Of a DNA stretch of 64,000 nucleotides, positions 16,926-29,400 are shown one piece after another (position 1 is the first letter of the stretch; every line of letters starts with the position of its first letter). Source of the stretch: Sulfitobacter sp. F26169L (GTDB lineage: Bacteria > Pseudomonadota > Alphaproteobacteria > Rhodobacterales > Rhodobacteraceae); NCBI RefSeq assembly GCF_026410285.1, contig NZ_JAPMLP010000013.1, forward strand, positions 1-64,000. The letters run 5' to 3'. The notes below the pieces were generated by a model. It ran no database searches. It saw only the letters and a program-made list of their open reading frames with translations, and was not told where the DNA came from. The position numbers were made by a program, and so were the translations under genes.

Positions 16926-17782
16926 GCACCCCGACCCATACCGAACGCCCGACGGCTTATGTTGCACTGGGTCAACAGCGGTATCGTGTGCAGCATGTCG
17001 CGGATACGGGGCTGATCGGCCTTACTGACGTCGCCATTTTTGAAGATAAAATCGTTGTCCTCCGACGGCGCGCGCCGGAACTTGTCATGCTTGCGCTTGA
17101 TGGTTCGATCCTGAACCAGAGTGTCGAACTACCTCAGTTTGTTTGCGGTCACGGACTACGTGCCATTGGTGATAACCAAATAGTTGCCACAGACATGGAC
17201 GGACACAAAATCGTGCTGCTGGATGCGCGATTGAGAGAGATCGCGCGCATGGATTGCAAGGAGCATCCTGCATTGGGACGCCCGTTCAACCATCCGTGCG
17301 ACTGTGTGAGGGGGGCAGACGGCAGATACTATGTTGCTGATGGATATGGAAACAGCGTGGTCCATATCTTCGACGCCAACTTGCATCATCTCAAAACATT
17401 TGGTCATCCCGGCAGCACTCCAGGGGCATTCTCGACGCCTCACAGCTTGATTTTCGACGCTCAGGGCCGGCTTTGCGTGGCCGACCGCGAAAACAACCGC
17501 GTCCAGCAGTTTGACGCCGAGGGCAACTGGGTCGGGCAAATAGAAGGAGTGTACAAGCCGATGTCGCTTGCTCTCACTCCCGATGGTATGTTGCTGGTTA
17601 GCGATCAAACGCCGCGCTTGTCTGCCTACGATCCAACTGGTCAGTTGATCGGGCGCTGCCGGACTTTTTCAACCTATGCTCACGGATTAGCTGTTCAGAA
17701 AGACGGCACCATCGCCATCGCAGAAATGAACCCTGACCGCATAACCTTATGGGTCCCGGTCTCGGGTGTTGACGGGCATTGA
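16922..17782 (+). CDS. NHL-repeat beta-propeller protein
   Basis: A 286-residue protein with NHL-type propeller repeats. The clearest blades read PCDCVRGADGRYYVADGYGN, then PHSLIFDAQGRLCVADRENN, then PMSLALTPDGMLLVSDQ. Such propellers occur in peptidyl-hydroxyglycine alpha-amidating lyases and lactonase-like enzymes. The conserved His and Asp/Glu positions are compatible with a hydrolase/lyase, but no activity is proven. No signal peptide is evident. I place the start at the GTG at 16922, overlapping the amidase stop (GTGA), which indicates translational coupling. With the amidase it may process the TRAP substrate; an amide-releasing two-step reaction is speculative. Confidence 0.65.
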   Translation: MSTPTHTERPTAYVALGQQRYRVQHVADTGLIGLTDVAIFEDKIVVLRRRAPELVMLALDGSILNQSVELPQFVCGHGLRAIGDNQIVATDMDGHKIVLLDARLREIARMDCKEHPALGRPFNHPCDCVRGADGRYYVADGYGNSVVHIFDANLHHLKTFGHPGSTPGAFSTPHSLIFDAQGRLCVADRENNRVQQFDAEGNWVGQIEGVYKPMSLALTPDGMLLVSDQTPRLSAYDPTGQLIGRCRTFSTYAHGLAVQKDGTIAIAEMNPDRITLWVPVSGVDGH

Positions 17783-18551
17783 AGTTCGGTCTGATCCAAT
17801 ATGGAACAAGTCGATCTACTTGATAAGGCGAACCGATATCGTTGATTTGGACTCCACTTACAACGCTCCGTAACCCGCGTTGTATCTTTTCAGAAGGGCC
17901 TTAATCAGGTCCAGTGCCGTTCTGCTTACAACCAAGTATTCCCCGCCTCGGCATCTACGGTATGCGATCCCAATAATTTGCGAAGAACAACCTGCCAGTA
18001 AATCACATACAGTTGTCAATAGAGGCTATTACGGTCCTTGATTGGTTAATCATTGTCTGCTTCGGGTAAGGTGCGCGGCAGCGATGGAACGCTCGGCTAA
18101 TGTCCGCAAAGTGCCGACAGCGGTCATCAAAGCAGCTGATAGCCTAGAAATTGAATGCTGCACTGCCTTCAGCTCTTTGTGCCCGCTTTTCTTCACTGAA
18201 CCTACGCCCGCTCTGATCAATCACACGTTACGGATCTGGTCTTCATCGCAGTAAAATTCGTCAGAGGCGCTTATTATCGACACCGGTACAAGAATTTCAA
18301 CCTTATCCGCTGATTTAAAATCAGCGACAATTAGCCATATTTAGTAAGAATATCGAAAAAATACATACAATTAATCACAGCCCGTGCCCCTGGGGGGAGC
18401 GCTCTAGACCCATTACACGTCTTTGGTGTAAATCAGCGATTACTTGACAAATATCTCTCCAACACATGATATCGTCCCCACGAGATTTGACATTTTTCTG
18501 AGCATTGTTGTTTTCAAACACCCCAAATCAATTTTTCCAGGGAGCAAACTA
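17783..18551. other. Intergenic region with one possible gene fragment
   Basis: No full gene is seen. On the minus strand, about 17858-18030, a 55-codon frame ends with EYLVVSRTALDLIKALLKRY and reads like the end of a real protein, but I cannot name the family. The rest is AT-richer and includes the leader of the VPLPA-CTERM gene. Confidence 0.35.
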
Positions 18552-19091
18552 ATGAATATTAAGACACTTGCCACGGCGGCTGGCATGTCGCTCGCAACTG
18601 CAACCGCTAGCTTCGCAGCTCCGTTAGATTTTGACTTTTCCTTTACCGATGGTACAAACACGATCACAGGTTTGATTGAAGGTCTCGATAGCGATGGGAT
18701 TGGTCAAACGGCCACACAGATTACAGTTGTGGGCATTATAGATACATACATATTTACCTCGTTTAATGCCAATTATTTCGATGTAACTTCTGGTGTAGTT
18801 GACGTGTCTACTGTGGGTGTTGTTTCGGCATCCTCTGTTGATGGCGAAACGACAACAGGTGAAGCTACTTCGTTTGAACTCGGTGGCGGTTTTGGACCTG
18901 GACTTGAAGAATGTACAGGGGGATGCCCAATGGGTCTTGAGTTCACTTCGGGGCCTGCAGGTTCCGAGATTTTCACTGCGGTTTCCTCTGTACCATTACC
19001 AGCCGTACCATTGCCAGCCGGTGGCTTGCTTCTTCTGTCTGGCTTGCTTGGCGTTGCTGGCCTTAAGCGAAGAAAAAAATCCGCTGCATAA
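18552..19091 (+). CDS. VPLPA-CTERM sorting-domain surface protein
   Basis: A 179-residue exported protein. The ATG at 18552 follows a GGGAGC ribosome site and opens a signal peptide (MNIKTLATAAGMSLATATAS, cleavage around FAA). The middle is a low-lysine, Thr/Ser/Gly-rich, beta-rich stretch with a short Cys pair (EECTGGCP). The C-terminus is a typical VPLPA-CTERM signal: the VPLPA motif, here doubled as VPLPAVPLPAGG, a hydrophobic helix (LLLLSGLLGVAGL) and a basic tail (KRRKKSAA). Such proteins are processed by an exosortase-type enzyme and end up on the cell surface or in matrix. No exosortase gene lies in this window. The specific role is unknown. Confidence 0.85.
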   Translation: MNIKTLATAAGMSLATATASFAAPLDFDFSFTDGTNTITGLIEGLDSDGIGQTATQITVVGIIDTYIFTSFNANYFDVTSGVVDVSTVGVVSASSVDGETTTGEATSFELGGGFGPGLEECTGGCPMGLEFTSGPAGSEIFTAVSSVPLPAVPLPAGGLLLLSGLLGVAGLKRRKKSAA

Positions 19092-19683
19092 ACATCTGCT
19101 CTAAAGGGCCACGTTGGTGCCTTGAGCATTTCTGCGTGTGAAACACTGCCCAAAGGGTTTCGGTCGGTTTACTTCGTTGCCCCTTTTTATTTGTTTAGGT
19201 AGCCGAAAGCAGACAACGGTGCGGGTGCGGCGAAGGGCAGGTTTGGCCCGCAGACTGTGAGTTCGCCCTTCAGCTCAGTTCGCCATCGCAGCGCAGGTCC
19301 GATCTGACTGGCCGCACCACGCCATTCGCATGATGCCGGTAGGGTCGGAACTGGGGCGATAGCGTCGATCAAAACGAAAGGCGGGTTGCAGTTTTTTGCT
19401 GCAGGTGCGTGTCATCCTTGATGCGAAGTTGAAGGCTGTCATTCGGGGACCTATTACATCGATTTTTTTCTGTAACGCCATAAGTAGGCATCAAGTTTGA
19501 CCCGATCGTCGCTCGTCGGTTTTGCTATCGTCGCCTTCAAAGGGACGACTGATGCTGCTTTGATTAAAAGCGTGCAAGTACCTGCAGGAATATTGGATGG
19601 TGATCTCGACTCCCAATCGTGATCTGCCGCAACAATCACAGACGAACACTTCGCTAGTTCGCCTGCAGGACCGAGTTTTTGTA
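19092..19683. other. Intergenic, no gene recognised
   Basis: Apart from short frames without recognisable family features, I see nothing in this interval between the VPLPA-CTERM gene and the acyl-CoA synthetase fragment. It looks like decayed sequence. Confidence 0.4.
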
Positions 19684-19830
19684 TTATCTACAGGATGAAA
19701 ATAAGGACGCGACCATCCCGTTAAATTTCTCTCGGAGATCGGACTTCTGAGCCTTGCCCATCGTATTGCGCGGAAGCGTGGCAAGAACCATAAGTTTGTT
19801 AGGGTGCTTGCCCCGGGCCAAGGTCTGGCT
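19684..19830 (-). pseudogene. Acyl-CoA synthetase C-terminal remnant
   Basis: About 45 codons on the minus strand read as the end of an AMP-forming acyl-CoA/malonyl-CoA synthetase. The fragment begins around HPNKLMVLATLPRNTMGKAQ, which contains the family's C-terminal PxNxxGK motif with its catalytic Lys, and ends at a stop at 19684. Upstream, where the rest of the enzyme should be, the sequence changes to an IS21-type istB remnant on the other strand. The gene was therefore cut, probably by that insertion. Confidence 0.68.
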
Positions 19831-19832
19831 TG

Positions 19833-20141
19833 GTAGCCTGTCAGAAGGATCTGAACCTCGGCTCCACAACCGCTGCTGCTTTGGTCAACAGTCTGATCGT
19901 GGCTTCCGATGATCGGTGCCTGCAGCGTCTGCAAAAGCTGCTGCTGAGCCGGGGCCTGCTGATCCTCGATGAACTCGGCTTCGTTCCGCTCAGCAAGACC
20001 GCCGCCGAGTTGCTCTTCGAGATCATCTCCCAAAGCTACAAGCACGGCACCATTGTGAACCGCCTAATCTATCACGCCCATATCTTCGAATTGAACGTCG
20101 ATCGCTTCCGGTCGCGCGATAGCCGCAAAGCCCAAACCTGA
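19833..20141 (+). pseudogene. istB: IS21-family IstB remnant with internal deletion
   Basis: This frame encodes parts of the IS21 helper ATPase IstB. LQKLLLSRGLLILDELGFVP carries the Walker B Asp-Glu, followed by SKTAAELLFEIISQSYKHGT. The text then jumps directly to the C-terminal RLIYHAHIFELN region; the family normally has about 45 residues in between, including the LTGALLDRL segment. The N-terminal Walker A part is also missing. No istA is present. It is a non-functional leftover lying between the acyl-CoA synthetase fragment and the Tc toxin locus. Confidence 0.75.
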
Positions 20142-20491
20142 ATTTTATAAACCAAGGATCAAAAAGTCTGGTCTGCAGCCAGCGCGCCAAAGCGCTGCCC
20201 AAATCAAAAATTCGACAAAATCTCTGCGGAAAACTGACCAAGTTTCCACGGGGACTACATTGACGCCGTGCAGGTGATACGGGCTTTGCGGCGAACGGGC
20301 GGTGACGTATTTCGTGCGAGCCTCCCGCTGAAAATCAGCCACTGTTCCCGCCAAGACGGGTGGGCGAAAACCCGCGCTTCTCGCTATGGTTGAAAAAATT
20401 CCTTGGCGCGAATCACCCTTAATGTCAGCCTTGGGTCAGATTTTATTTTCAGAACTATCTTTTTTTACCCGTATTTTTTTGGGGAAATGCT
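20142..20491 (+). other. IS21-like tail and leader of the Tc toxin locus
   Basis: The first 100 bases look like the non-coding right end of the IS21-type element. The last 90 bases before the tcA start are strikingly T-rich compared with the GC-rich toxin gene and end with a GGGGAAA ribosome-site-like sequence 5-10 bases before the ATG. This is the likely promoter/leader of the toxin operon. I could not fix -35 and -10 boxes. Confidence 0.4.
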
Positions 20492-23400
20492 ATGAATTTA
20501 GAAGCACTTATCGGCTTGTCTGTAAACGCAGGCAAGTCTATCGGCGAACTGTCCGAAGAGGGCGGAGCAGCCCTTGAGGCTACCCAAATAGCAACGGCGC
20601 GCACCGTCACAGAGACAGCGCGATCCCTGCTAGGGGACGCGTCTCCGGCCCTTGCCAAAGAGGTCGAGCGGTTGGAAATCACCCCCGATCAACTGGCAGA
20701 GAATGACGGGATCGAGGCGCTGATCATCGGCGCTTTGCGGCGACAAAAGACCCCGGATGCGTTGATCCAGGAGGCGCGGGGTCTTTATGCCGGCATTTAC
20801 CGGGCACGCACCAAGGAGGAGCTGCCCAAGGCGTTACGGGACCAGCCCAAAACGGTGCGCGATGTGGTGCAGGATGATGTGCCGATGCTGCGCAATGCTG
20901 AGTTGCACGGCCTGATCCGGCTGGGCAACGGGGCGCGTGTGGGCCGTGCGCTTGGTGTCAAGGACGCAGTGCTGCAGAAAATTGCGGATGCCGGAGAGGT
21001 TTTTGGCGAGATGTCGGATGCGGCGATTGCCGAGCTTGAAAAAACCGGGATGGACAAGGCGGATTTAGAGGCCGTTGCGCGCATGAATGACATCGGGCGT
21101 CTGATGGATGGCAACCCGCGCCTGACAGAAATTGCCAGCAAGTCCACCGGAAACCTGAGCACGACTGCGGATCTTCTGGCCTTGTCGGCCGAGGCCTGGA
21201 CAAAGCTTGCACAGGAGGCCGGGGATGACGATGGAATCAAGCGCGCGCCGGACATCTATGGACAGCTGCTGCGCGAGCGGGTCGAAATTGCGCACCCAAC
21301 CAAAGCGTTGGCGCAAAATTTGCGCCCGAATCGGAAAAAGACCGAGGATGCGGTGCAAAAGCTGCTGGGTTTTCAGCAGAAATTCAAGGAACAGCCGATC
21401 TATGGCGCCCCGGATCTGGGGCGACTGGGTGTCGAGGTAGACCCCGAAATCAGGCAGGCGCACAGCGACATGCGGCGGCTGATCAACCAGTTCCCCGGTA
21501 TGGCGCTGGACAAGATAATGGACGAACCGGACAAACCGATCGAGGTGCGTCTGGAAGAAACACTGCGGCGGGTCGGCGAGGCGCGGGTATTTCTGGACCG
21601 AAATGACGAGATGCTTGGGCTGGACCTGTCCACCGGGTCAAAGGATGTGGACAAGCTGAAGTTTCCCGACACCAGCCCCGAAGAGAACGCCGGTCTGTTG
21701 CGCATGGCGCGGGGGTATCAGCGGGTTCATGCCATCGCCGAGACACCGGATCTGACGGGCCGTCTGATGCAGGCGGGCGCGCATTCTGCGGTGGCGATTG
21801 CCCATGCCGGGGCCGATGGATTGACCGCCTCCAGGTTGTTTAGCGAGGAGGAGGTGGATTGGGTTGTGGCGCGCGCTACAGAGATGGCGCCCAATGTGAT
21901 TGGTGCCTTTGGATCGGTGCTGGACCAGCATCACGACTGGTTTGGTGGAACGCTGGTGGGCAATACCCCCAACACGGTACAAACGTTTCTAAAGGACGTG
22001 CCTGGCTATGCCGATTTCTTTGGCACGCAGGACTATTGCACCTGTGTGCATTGCCGGTCGATCCTGAGCCCGGCCGCCTATTTCGTCGATCTGATGCGGT
22101 TCATCGAAGAAAAGATTTCGGTGCCTGTTTTTTCTTTCTCGCGGCGCGATCATCCGCTGTTTCTAGGCAAGCGGCGGCCTGATCTGTGGACGCTGCCGCT
22201 GTCATGCGAAAACACTGAAGAGCTGATCCCGACGCTTGAAATTGTGTGCGAGGTGTTGGAAAGCTATCTGGCGGCGGAGACGAATTTTGCCGGGGACATG
22301 ACGGACCGGGCGGCGGTGGCGCAGCATGCCTATGGTACGTTGTTGCCGAATGAGGTGGACAGCTTTTTCCAGCCTTTGGTACTGCCGCATGAAGAGATCA
22401 AAATCTTCCTGTCGCATTATGAAATGACCCTGCGCGATGTGGTAGCCCTGACTGGGGGCGATATGGCGCGGCGGGCGCGGATGGGGCTGGGCGTAAGCGC
22501 GCCGGAACTGGCGCAGATCATCACGCCGCAGGTCAACCTGAATCGGCTGCGTAATTTGTTCGGGGTCCATTTTGGCGGCACCGCTGCGGTGGTGAACGCG
22601 TTTGAGGCCAAAGACATTCTGCCACGCAGCGGGCTCAGCCGGGATGCGCTGGGGCAGGCTCTGGCGTCGCGGTTTGTGACTGATGACGGCGCGTTGAATA
22701 TCCGCATTCGCGGTGAGAAACGCAGTGTGCAGAGCGTGCAGAACGATATCGAGCGGGTGCGCGGGATGAACCGGGCATCGCTGGACCGGTTGCGCCGTAT
22801 GACGCTGCTGGCGCGGGCGCTGGGGTGGTCATTTCTTGAGCTGGACGTGGCGCTGGAGCAGGGCCGCGACATGGGCGCACCTGCGGATTTTCCGCCTGTT
22901 GTTCTGACGTCTCTGGTCGGGATTGATGCAATTGCCAAGGCGCACCGGATTGATCTGGATGAGGCGCTGGCGCTGGTATCGCCCATGCCGATGCGGGCCA
23001 CGCGCGAGGACGCGCTGCCGTTGATGGATCGGCTGTTCAACACGGTGCCTTATCAGGATGCGCCGCGCTGGCCGGATGCGGCGCAGATTGTTTTGCTGCC
23101 CGCCTTTGCGCCCGAAAATGCGCCGGTTGATGCCAATCTGGCGCGCTTGCAGGCCGGATTGCGGCTGGATGACGAAGGGCTGACGCAGCTGGTCAGCGGG
23201 CTGGCGCCACTTTTGGGGGCCGATCCTGTGGCGCTGACCGGGGGAGGGCAGCCCGATCTGGCGGCGCGCTCTTTTGCGCTGAGCCATGCGAACCTGTCGC
23301 GGCTCTATCGCTATGCGTTGTTGTCGCGGCTGCTGGGGCAGGGAACCGGGCAGCTTGTTGATCTGGTGGCGCTGACGCCGCAGATTGCCGGGGCCGAACT

Positions 23401-26400
23401 GGCGGGGCTAGCGGATGTGCAGGCTGTGCTGACCTATGCCCAAGCGCTGGCGGCATCCGGACGCGAGGTGGCGGATATCACCTTTATCACCGGCGGCACT
23501 GACACGGACACAGACGGCATGGCGGCGGATATCGTGGCGTCGGTGACGGCGGACGAGGCGCTGCTGTTTCCGACCGGTATTTTCACCGTGATCGAGGGGG
23601 TAACAGACACCGCATCCAGCGCGATCATCGCAGCGAATGCGCCGCTGTTCGAGGACATGGGCGAGGTGTTGCGGCTGGCAGAAGGCTATGACCCGGCGGT
23701 GCCACTGGTTTTGCCTGCGGATGATCTGGCGGCTGGCGTGCAGTTGCCGGTGACGCTCCGTGCTGATCCGGGGTTGTTGCAGGCCGCGCTTGATCCTTAT
23801 CACGCTCCGCAGGTTCTGGTGGCGGAACTGCCCGGGGTGCTGGGTGTGCCGGGCGAGGTCATCACCGCCGGGCTGGCCCTGTTGGGTGCTGATCCAGGGG
23901 CGGCGCCCTTGGTGAGGGCGCTGCGCGGGGATGACAATGCGGATGCGATTGCGGCTTTGTTAAAGGTGTTGGCGCCTGTGGCGCAGCTGTTGTCACCCGC
24001 TGGCCTTACACCTGTGCGGCTGGATTTCGTGGCTGCGAACGCGGCGTTGTTTAACATCAACAATCCGCTGGCGTTGTCGAACCGGGCGGTTCTGGCGGTG
24101 GATCGATATGCCGCGCTGGTTAAGAATTTGCGCGTGGCGGATGAGGACCCTGCGCTGGACGCCGGGTTGCTTGGCTACGTCGCGGGCACCGGATTTGCGG
24201 CGGCGGATGTGTTGGAACTGGCGCGATTGAAAGATTGCGAACCCTCGCTGATCACCGGGCTGCAAACCGCGCTGGATCTGCCCAATGATCCGTTGGCCGC
24301 CTTGTCGCGCCTGATTGATGCCGTCACGGTGGCCCGGCGGCTGTCGGTCAATGGAGCGGCGCTGATGCAGGCGGGATCGGATGATTACGCTACGTTGCAG
24401 ATTGCGTCTGAGGCGGTGCAGGCGGGCTTGCGCGCGAAATACGACACAGAGGCAGAATGGGAGGACAAGGTTGAACCCTACCGCGATATGATTCTGTCGC
24501 GGCGGCGCGATGGGCTGGTCAGTTTCCTGCTTTATTCCTCGGCACCGGAATTCAAAACAGTGGGCGATCTTTATGAATACTTCCTGATTGATCTTGAGAT
24601 GGAGGGCTGCGGGCGCACATCGCGCGTGGTGTCGGCCACCGCGGCGCTGCAACTCTATGTGCAGCGGATCACGCTGAACCTTGAAGAGACGCCGGGAGGG
24701 CACGCCGATCCGGTGCATGTCTCGCCCAGACTGGTGGATGCGGATGACTGGTCCTGGCGCAAAAATTACCGCGTCTGGGAAGCCAATCGGCGGGTGTTTC
24801 TGTATCCGGAGAACTATCTGCTGCCGGAACTGCGCATGAACAAGACGCCGCTGTATGAGGCGTTCGAAGAGGCGATGTCGGCCAATGATATCAATGCCGA
24901 TACGGTGCGCGATGCCTATGTCAGTTACCTTTCCGGGCTTGAGGTCTTGTCGCGGATGAAGGTGTCCGGCAGCTTTCTTGAGAAAGACAGGGCCAACAAG
25001 GCGGATGTGCTGCATCTGTTCGGGGTTACCTCCGAGGACCCGCCGCGCCATTTCTACCGTCGGATCGAGAATTTCGTAGCGGGTATCACCGAGGTGTCCA
25101 AGGCGACCAACTGGGACAGCTGGCGTGAGGTCAAAGCTGACATCGGTGTGCGCAAGGTCAGCCCGATTGTGCATCAGGGGCGGCTGTATCTGTTCTGGAC
25201 CGAGGTATCGACCAATCCGCGCCAGAAGATCACCAATGGCAATGCGCTGTTCACCGGCTATGCGCATAAGTTTACGCTGAAATTCGTGACGCGGCGGCTG
25301 GATGGCAGTTGGAGCACGCCGCAGGGTGTCAAGCTGGACAATGCGCCGTTCCACTTTGGTGACGGCGTTGTGGTGGATGAAATCAACGAGGTGCGACTTG
25401 GCCAGTATGACGGCGAAGGGCATCCTCATTACGATGGTGCAACGTTCCACAAAGAGCCGATGAATGGCTATAGCCTGAGCGGCTTTGCCTGGGATCGGGT
25501 CTATCCCGAACATTGGGATTCCAAGGGCGAGGATCTGGTCGTTCGCGGCTATGACTTCCGGGTCAATGCCACGCTGGATCTGTATGAATTGCGGCTGGGT
25601 CAGACGTTGACTTCGGGGGTTGAGGACGTGCGCGTGCCATGGGTTGATCCGGCCACCGCACTGATCGGGTTGCTGTTCGGGGCGCCTTGGTTCTTTCCCT
25701 CTTCCAACATGTTGTGGTCTGCGGACCGCGACGAAGGGCGCAAGCTGTATCGCGGCAGATCGATTCCGCCATTTTTCACGCCATATGCCACGGGCAGCCT
25801 CGCGATTGAGCGCGAAAATTACTACAAAATCAGCAGTAACCGGGCGGGCATGAATTATATGCTGAACGGCCCTGGCATGACCGAAGACATCATCGACAGC
25901 TGGTCCAACACCCTGCGCAACGAGGTCGCCAAAGCGTTTGATGGGCCGGAATTAATCACATTTGACCGCGATCAACCCGAGTTGTCGGTGATGAACGGCG
26001 CGCCCAATCACGGCATTATTGACGTGAAAGGCGCGTTGTTTGCACTGCTGGACAAAGTGGATAACCCGCGTAAATACCGGCTTGAGCGGTTGAACAGTTC
26101 GGTGATTTCCGACATCGCGCGCACCCTGCATACCAGTGGCGTGGATGCGATGCTGGACATCAAGGCACAGGAGGCGCTAGCTGAACACCCGTTGCCGTTC
26201 GATATCGTGAATGCACGCATCAATGGCGCGCCTGCGCATGTGGGAGACATGGATTACGAGGGGCCGATGGGCGTCTATCTGCAGGAGATTTTCCTGCATC
26301 TGCCGATCACCATCGCCACACAACTGAACGGGCAAGGCGATTATGACGCGGCGCAACGCTGGTATCACGCGGTCTTTGATCCGACGGCCAGTGACGAGAT

Positions 26401-29400
26401 CACAAACCTGCCGGCGGGTCTTTCCGCGGCCGAACAAAAGCGGCGCAAGTTGGACCGGACCTGGCGCTATCGGAGGTTCCGCAATCTGGCGGTCGAAAGC
26501 CTGCGCGATATGCTGGAAAACGATGCGGCGATTGAGGTGTATAAGAACGATCCGTTCAACCCCCACGCCATCGCCCGGCTGCGCATCAGCGCCTATCAGA
26601 AATACGTGGTGCTGGCCTATGTCGATAACCTGATGGACTGGGCCGACAGCCTGTTTGCCACGGACCTGCGCGAACAGATTGCCGAAGCTGAACAGCTTTA
26701 TGTCATGGCTCTGGATATTCTGGGGCAGCGTCCGGTCAAGCTGGGGGACTGCGGTGAGTTGATCGGTGCGCAGCTGAGTTTCGAGCAAATCGAGGACCGG
26801 GTGGTTGATGATGACGAATTGCTGTTGGAGATCGAGACCGCGATCATCGGGCGGCGGCGCTGGCGCGGTGGTGGCGGCACGCTGACGGGGTCGCGTCCGG
26901 ATGTGCGCGACAGCACCTGGTCAGCGGTGGATGCGCTGCGCAAGAAGGGCGTCGATCTGGATTTGATGACGCCCGCCCCCGACGGATTCACGCTGGATTC
27001 ATCGCGCGATGTGGCGACTCTGTTGCAGGGCAAGGCCAAGCTGGCTGCCGACGTCAAGCGCGGCTTGCGTGATGCGGATGCGGTGCTGGCGCGGGCGGTG
27101 TCGCGCGATATGGCAGAATCGACTGTCAGCCCATTTGGAAAGCCCAACGACAGAACAGCGCGCACTGCGCGGACGCGCAGCGAGGCGACAGGCATCACCA
27201 ATGTTGCGGCGCTGATGCCGCAAGGTGAATTCGCAGACGGGGCACGGGTAAATGCGGTGTCTTCCAAAAACCGGATCCTTGGCAAATACGCAATCCGCGA
27301 GAAGCGCGGGATCGTGGGTGCAGGCGGCGGTATGAGCTTTGTGCCGGGTTTCGGCATTTCGATCACGCGGCAGATCAATCCGGTGTTTTGTATCCCCGAG
27401 AATGAAAAACTCGGCAAGTTTTGGGATCGGGTCGAGGACCGCCTGTTCAAGATTCACAATTGCATGAACATCGACGGGGTCAAGCGGCCACTGGCGCTGT
27501 TTGCGCCGCGCATTGATCCGGCGATGCTGGTGCGGGCGCGCGCTGCGGGCCTGTCGCTGGACGACATATTGGGCTCTAACGCCGCTGAATCTCCGCCTTT
27601 CCGGTTCCGTTTCCTGCTGGAGCGCGCACGGGCGGCGGTGGGGCTGACGCAATCGTTGGGTGGCGCATTGCAAGCGGCCCTGTCCGGGCACAGCGCCGAG
27701 GAATTCGGCCAGCTGCGGAATCTGCATCAAGCCAATCTGCTGGAGCTGAACAAGGGGCTGCGCGAGATCGAGATCAAGAGCGCGGAGACCGGAATCGAGG
27801 AACTGGTGGCGCGGCGCGTGGTGTTGGATGAAAAGCGGTCGCATTACGCAAGTCTGCTGTCGACGGGCGATCTGCCTGCCGAGGCGATGCAAAAGGCTGC
27901 CAAGATGGCGGCAAAGGACATGACCCTGCTGTCAAGCCTGCTGAAAGCCGGAGCGGCGATTGCCCATGCGGTGCCGAATTTCGGCGCGCCTACAACGATG
28001 GAATATGGCGGCTCCAACGTGGGCCCGGCGCTGGAAGCGGCGGCGGCTGTCGTCAGTTTCGTGGCCGAGGGACATGACAAGGATTCGGTGTCCGCAGGAA
28101 TGATCGCGGGCACGCAACGACGCAATCAGGGCTGGGCGCATCAACTGGCTATGGCCGAACGCGAGCTTGAGGCCATCGTGCCGCGCGAAGAGGCGGCGGG
28201 GTTGCGGCTGGAACAGGCGCGTAAGGGGCTGGACATCCACAAGGTGATGATCGAGCAGAACGACGAGGTGATCGAGTTCTACGGCGACAAGTTCAACAAT
28301 CTTGAGCTGTATTCCTATCTCTCGGGCAGCTTGCAGAAACTCTATCGTCGGGCGTTCAACATTGCGCAGGGCTATGCGCGGCTGGCGGAGAACGCTTATC
28401 GCTTTGAGACCGGCGAGGATGTGTTCACCATAACCGGTCCTTATTGGGAAAGTGCCAAGGCCGGGTTACTGGCGGGTGAAAAGCTGATGCTCGATCTGGC
28501 CGCGCTTGAGCAGCGCTATATCGAGGGCAAGCGCCGGTCGATGGAAATTAACCAGACGTTTTCGCTGTCACAGCTTGATCCGGCTGCCCTGATGCAGCTG
28601 AAGGCGACGGGGGGCGCGAATTTCAGCCTGCCGGAATGGGCGTTCGATCTATTCTATCCCGGTCAGTACAAGCGGCGGATCAAGGCCGTGCGGCTGACGT
28701 TGCCGTCGATTGCGGGGCCATACACAAATATATCGGCCACGCTGGCGCTGACGGAAAGTTTCATTCGCAATGACGCGAGCGGGGCAGGGGCGCTGAACAC
28801 TGCGCCTCGCAGCCGTGATGCGATGGTGGCGACATCTACCGCGCAATCGGATGCGGGCGTGTTCGAGCTCAGCTTTCGCGATGAACGGTATCTGCCGTTT
28901 GAAGGCGCGGGCGCGATCAGTTCCTGGCGGCTGGATTTACCCAGTAATTTTAGGCCTTTCAGCTATGACAGCATCTCGGATGTGTTGCTGAATATCAGCT
29001 ATGAGGCGGAATATGACGCCGGGTTGCGCACGTTGGTAGAGGACGAAAACTCGGCTGCAGGCAATGCGTTGGCGCAGGTTCTGGGGGCGCAGACCCAGCG
29101 CCGCGTGATCAGCCTGCGGCAAGAAGCGTCCACGACTTTCCAGCGGCTGGCAAGCAGTGCGCCGGGAACGGCGGTGGCTCTGAACCTGTCGGACATGCAT
29201 TTCCCGCTGTTCCTGCGCGGGCGGCAGTTGAATGTCGCGCGGGTGTTGCTGGCACTGCAGCCCGAGGGCGCGGTCACGCCGCTCAGTACCGAGATGTCGC
29301 TGAATGGCAAACCCGGCACCGGGTTCGCGGCGGACCCCGATTTCGGCGGGCAGTTCGTGGCCACGGTGGCGACGCCCTTCAATAACGGTCTGTTCGGCGC

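Noticed and set aside
23993-25513. Minus-strand open frame of 506 codons opposite tcA
   Set aside because: Antisense shadow of the GC-rich TcA gene with Arg/His/Gln-rich, low-plausibility protein sequence.
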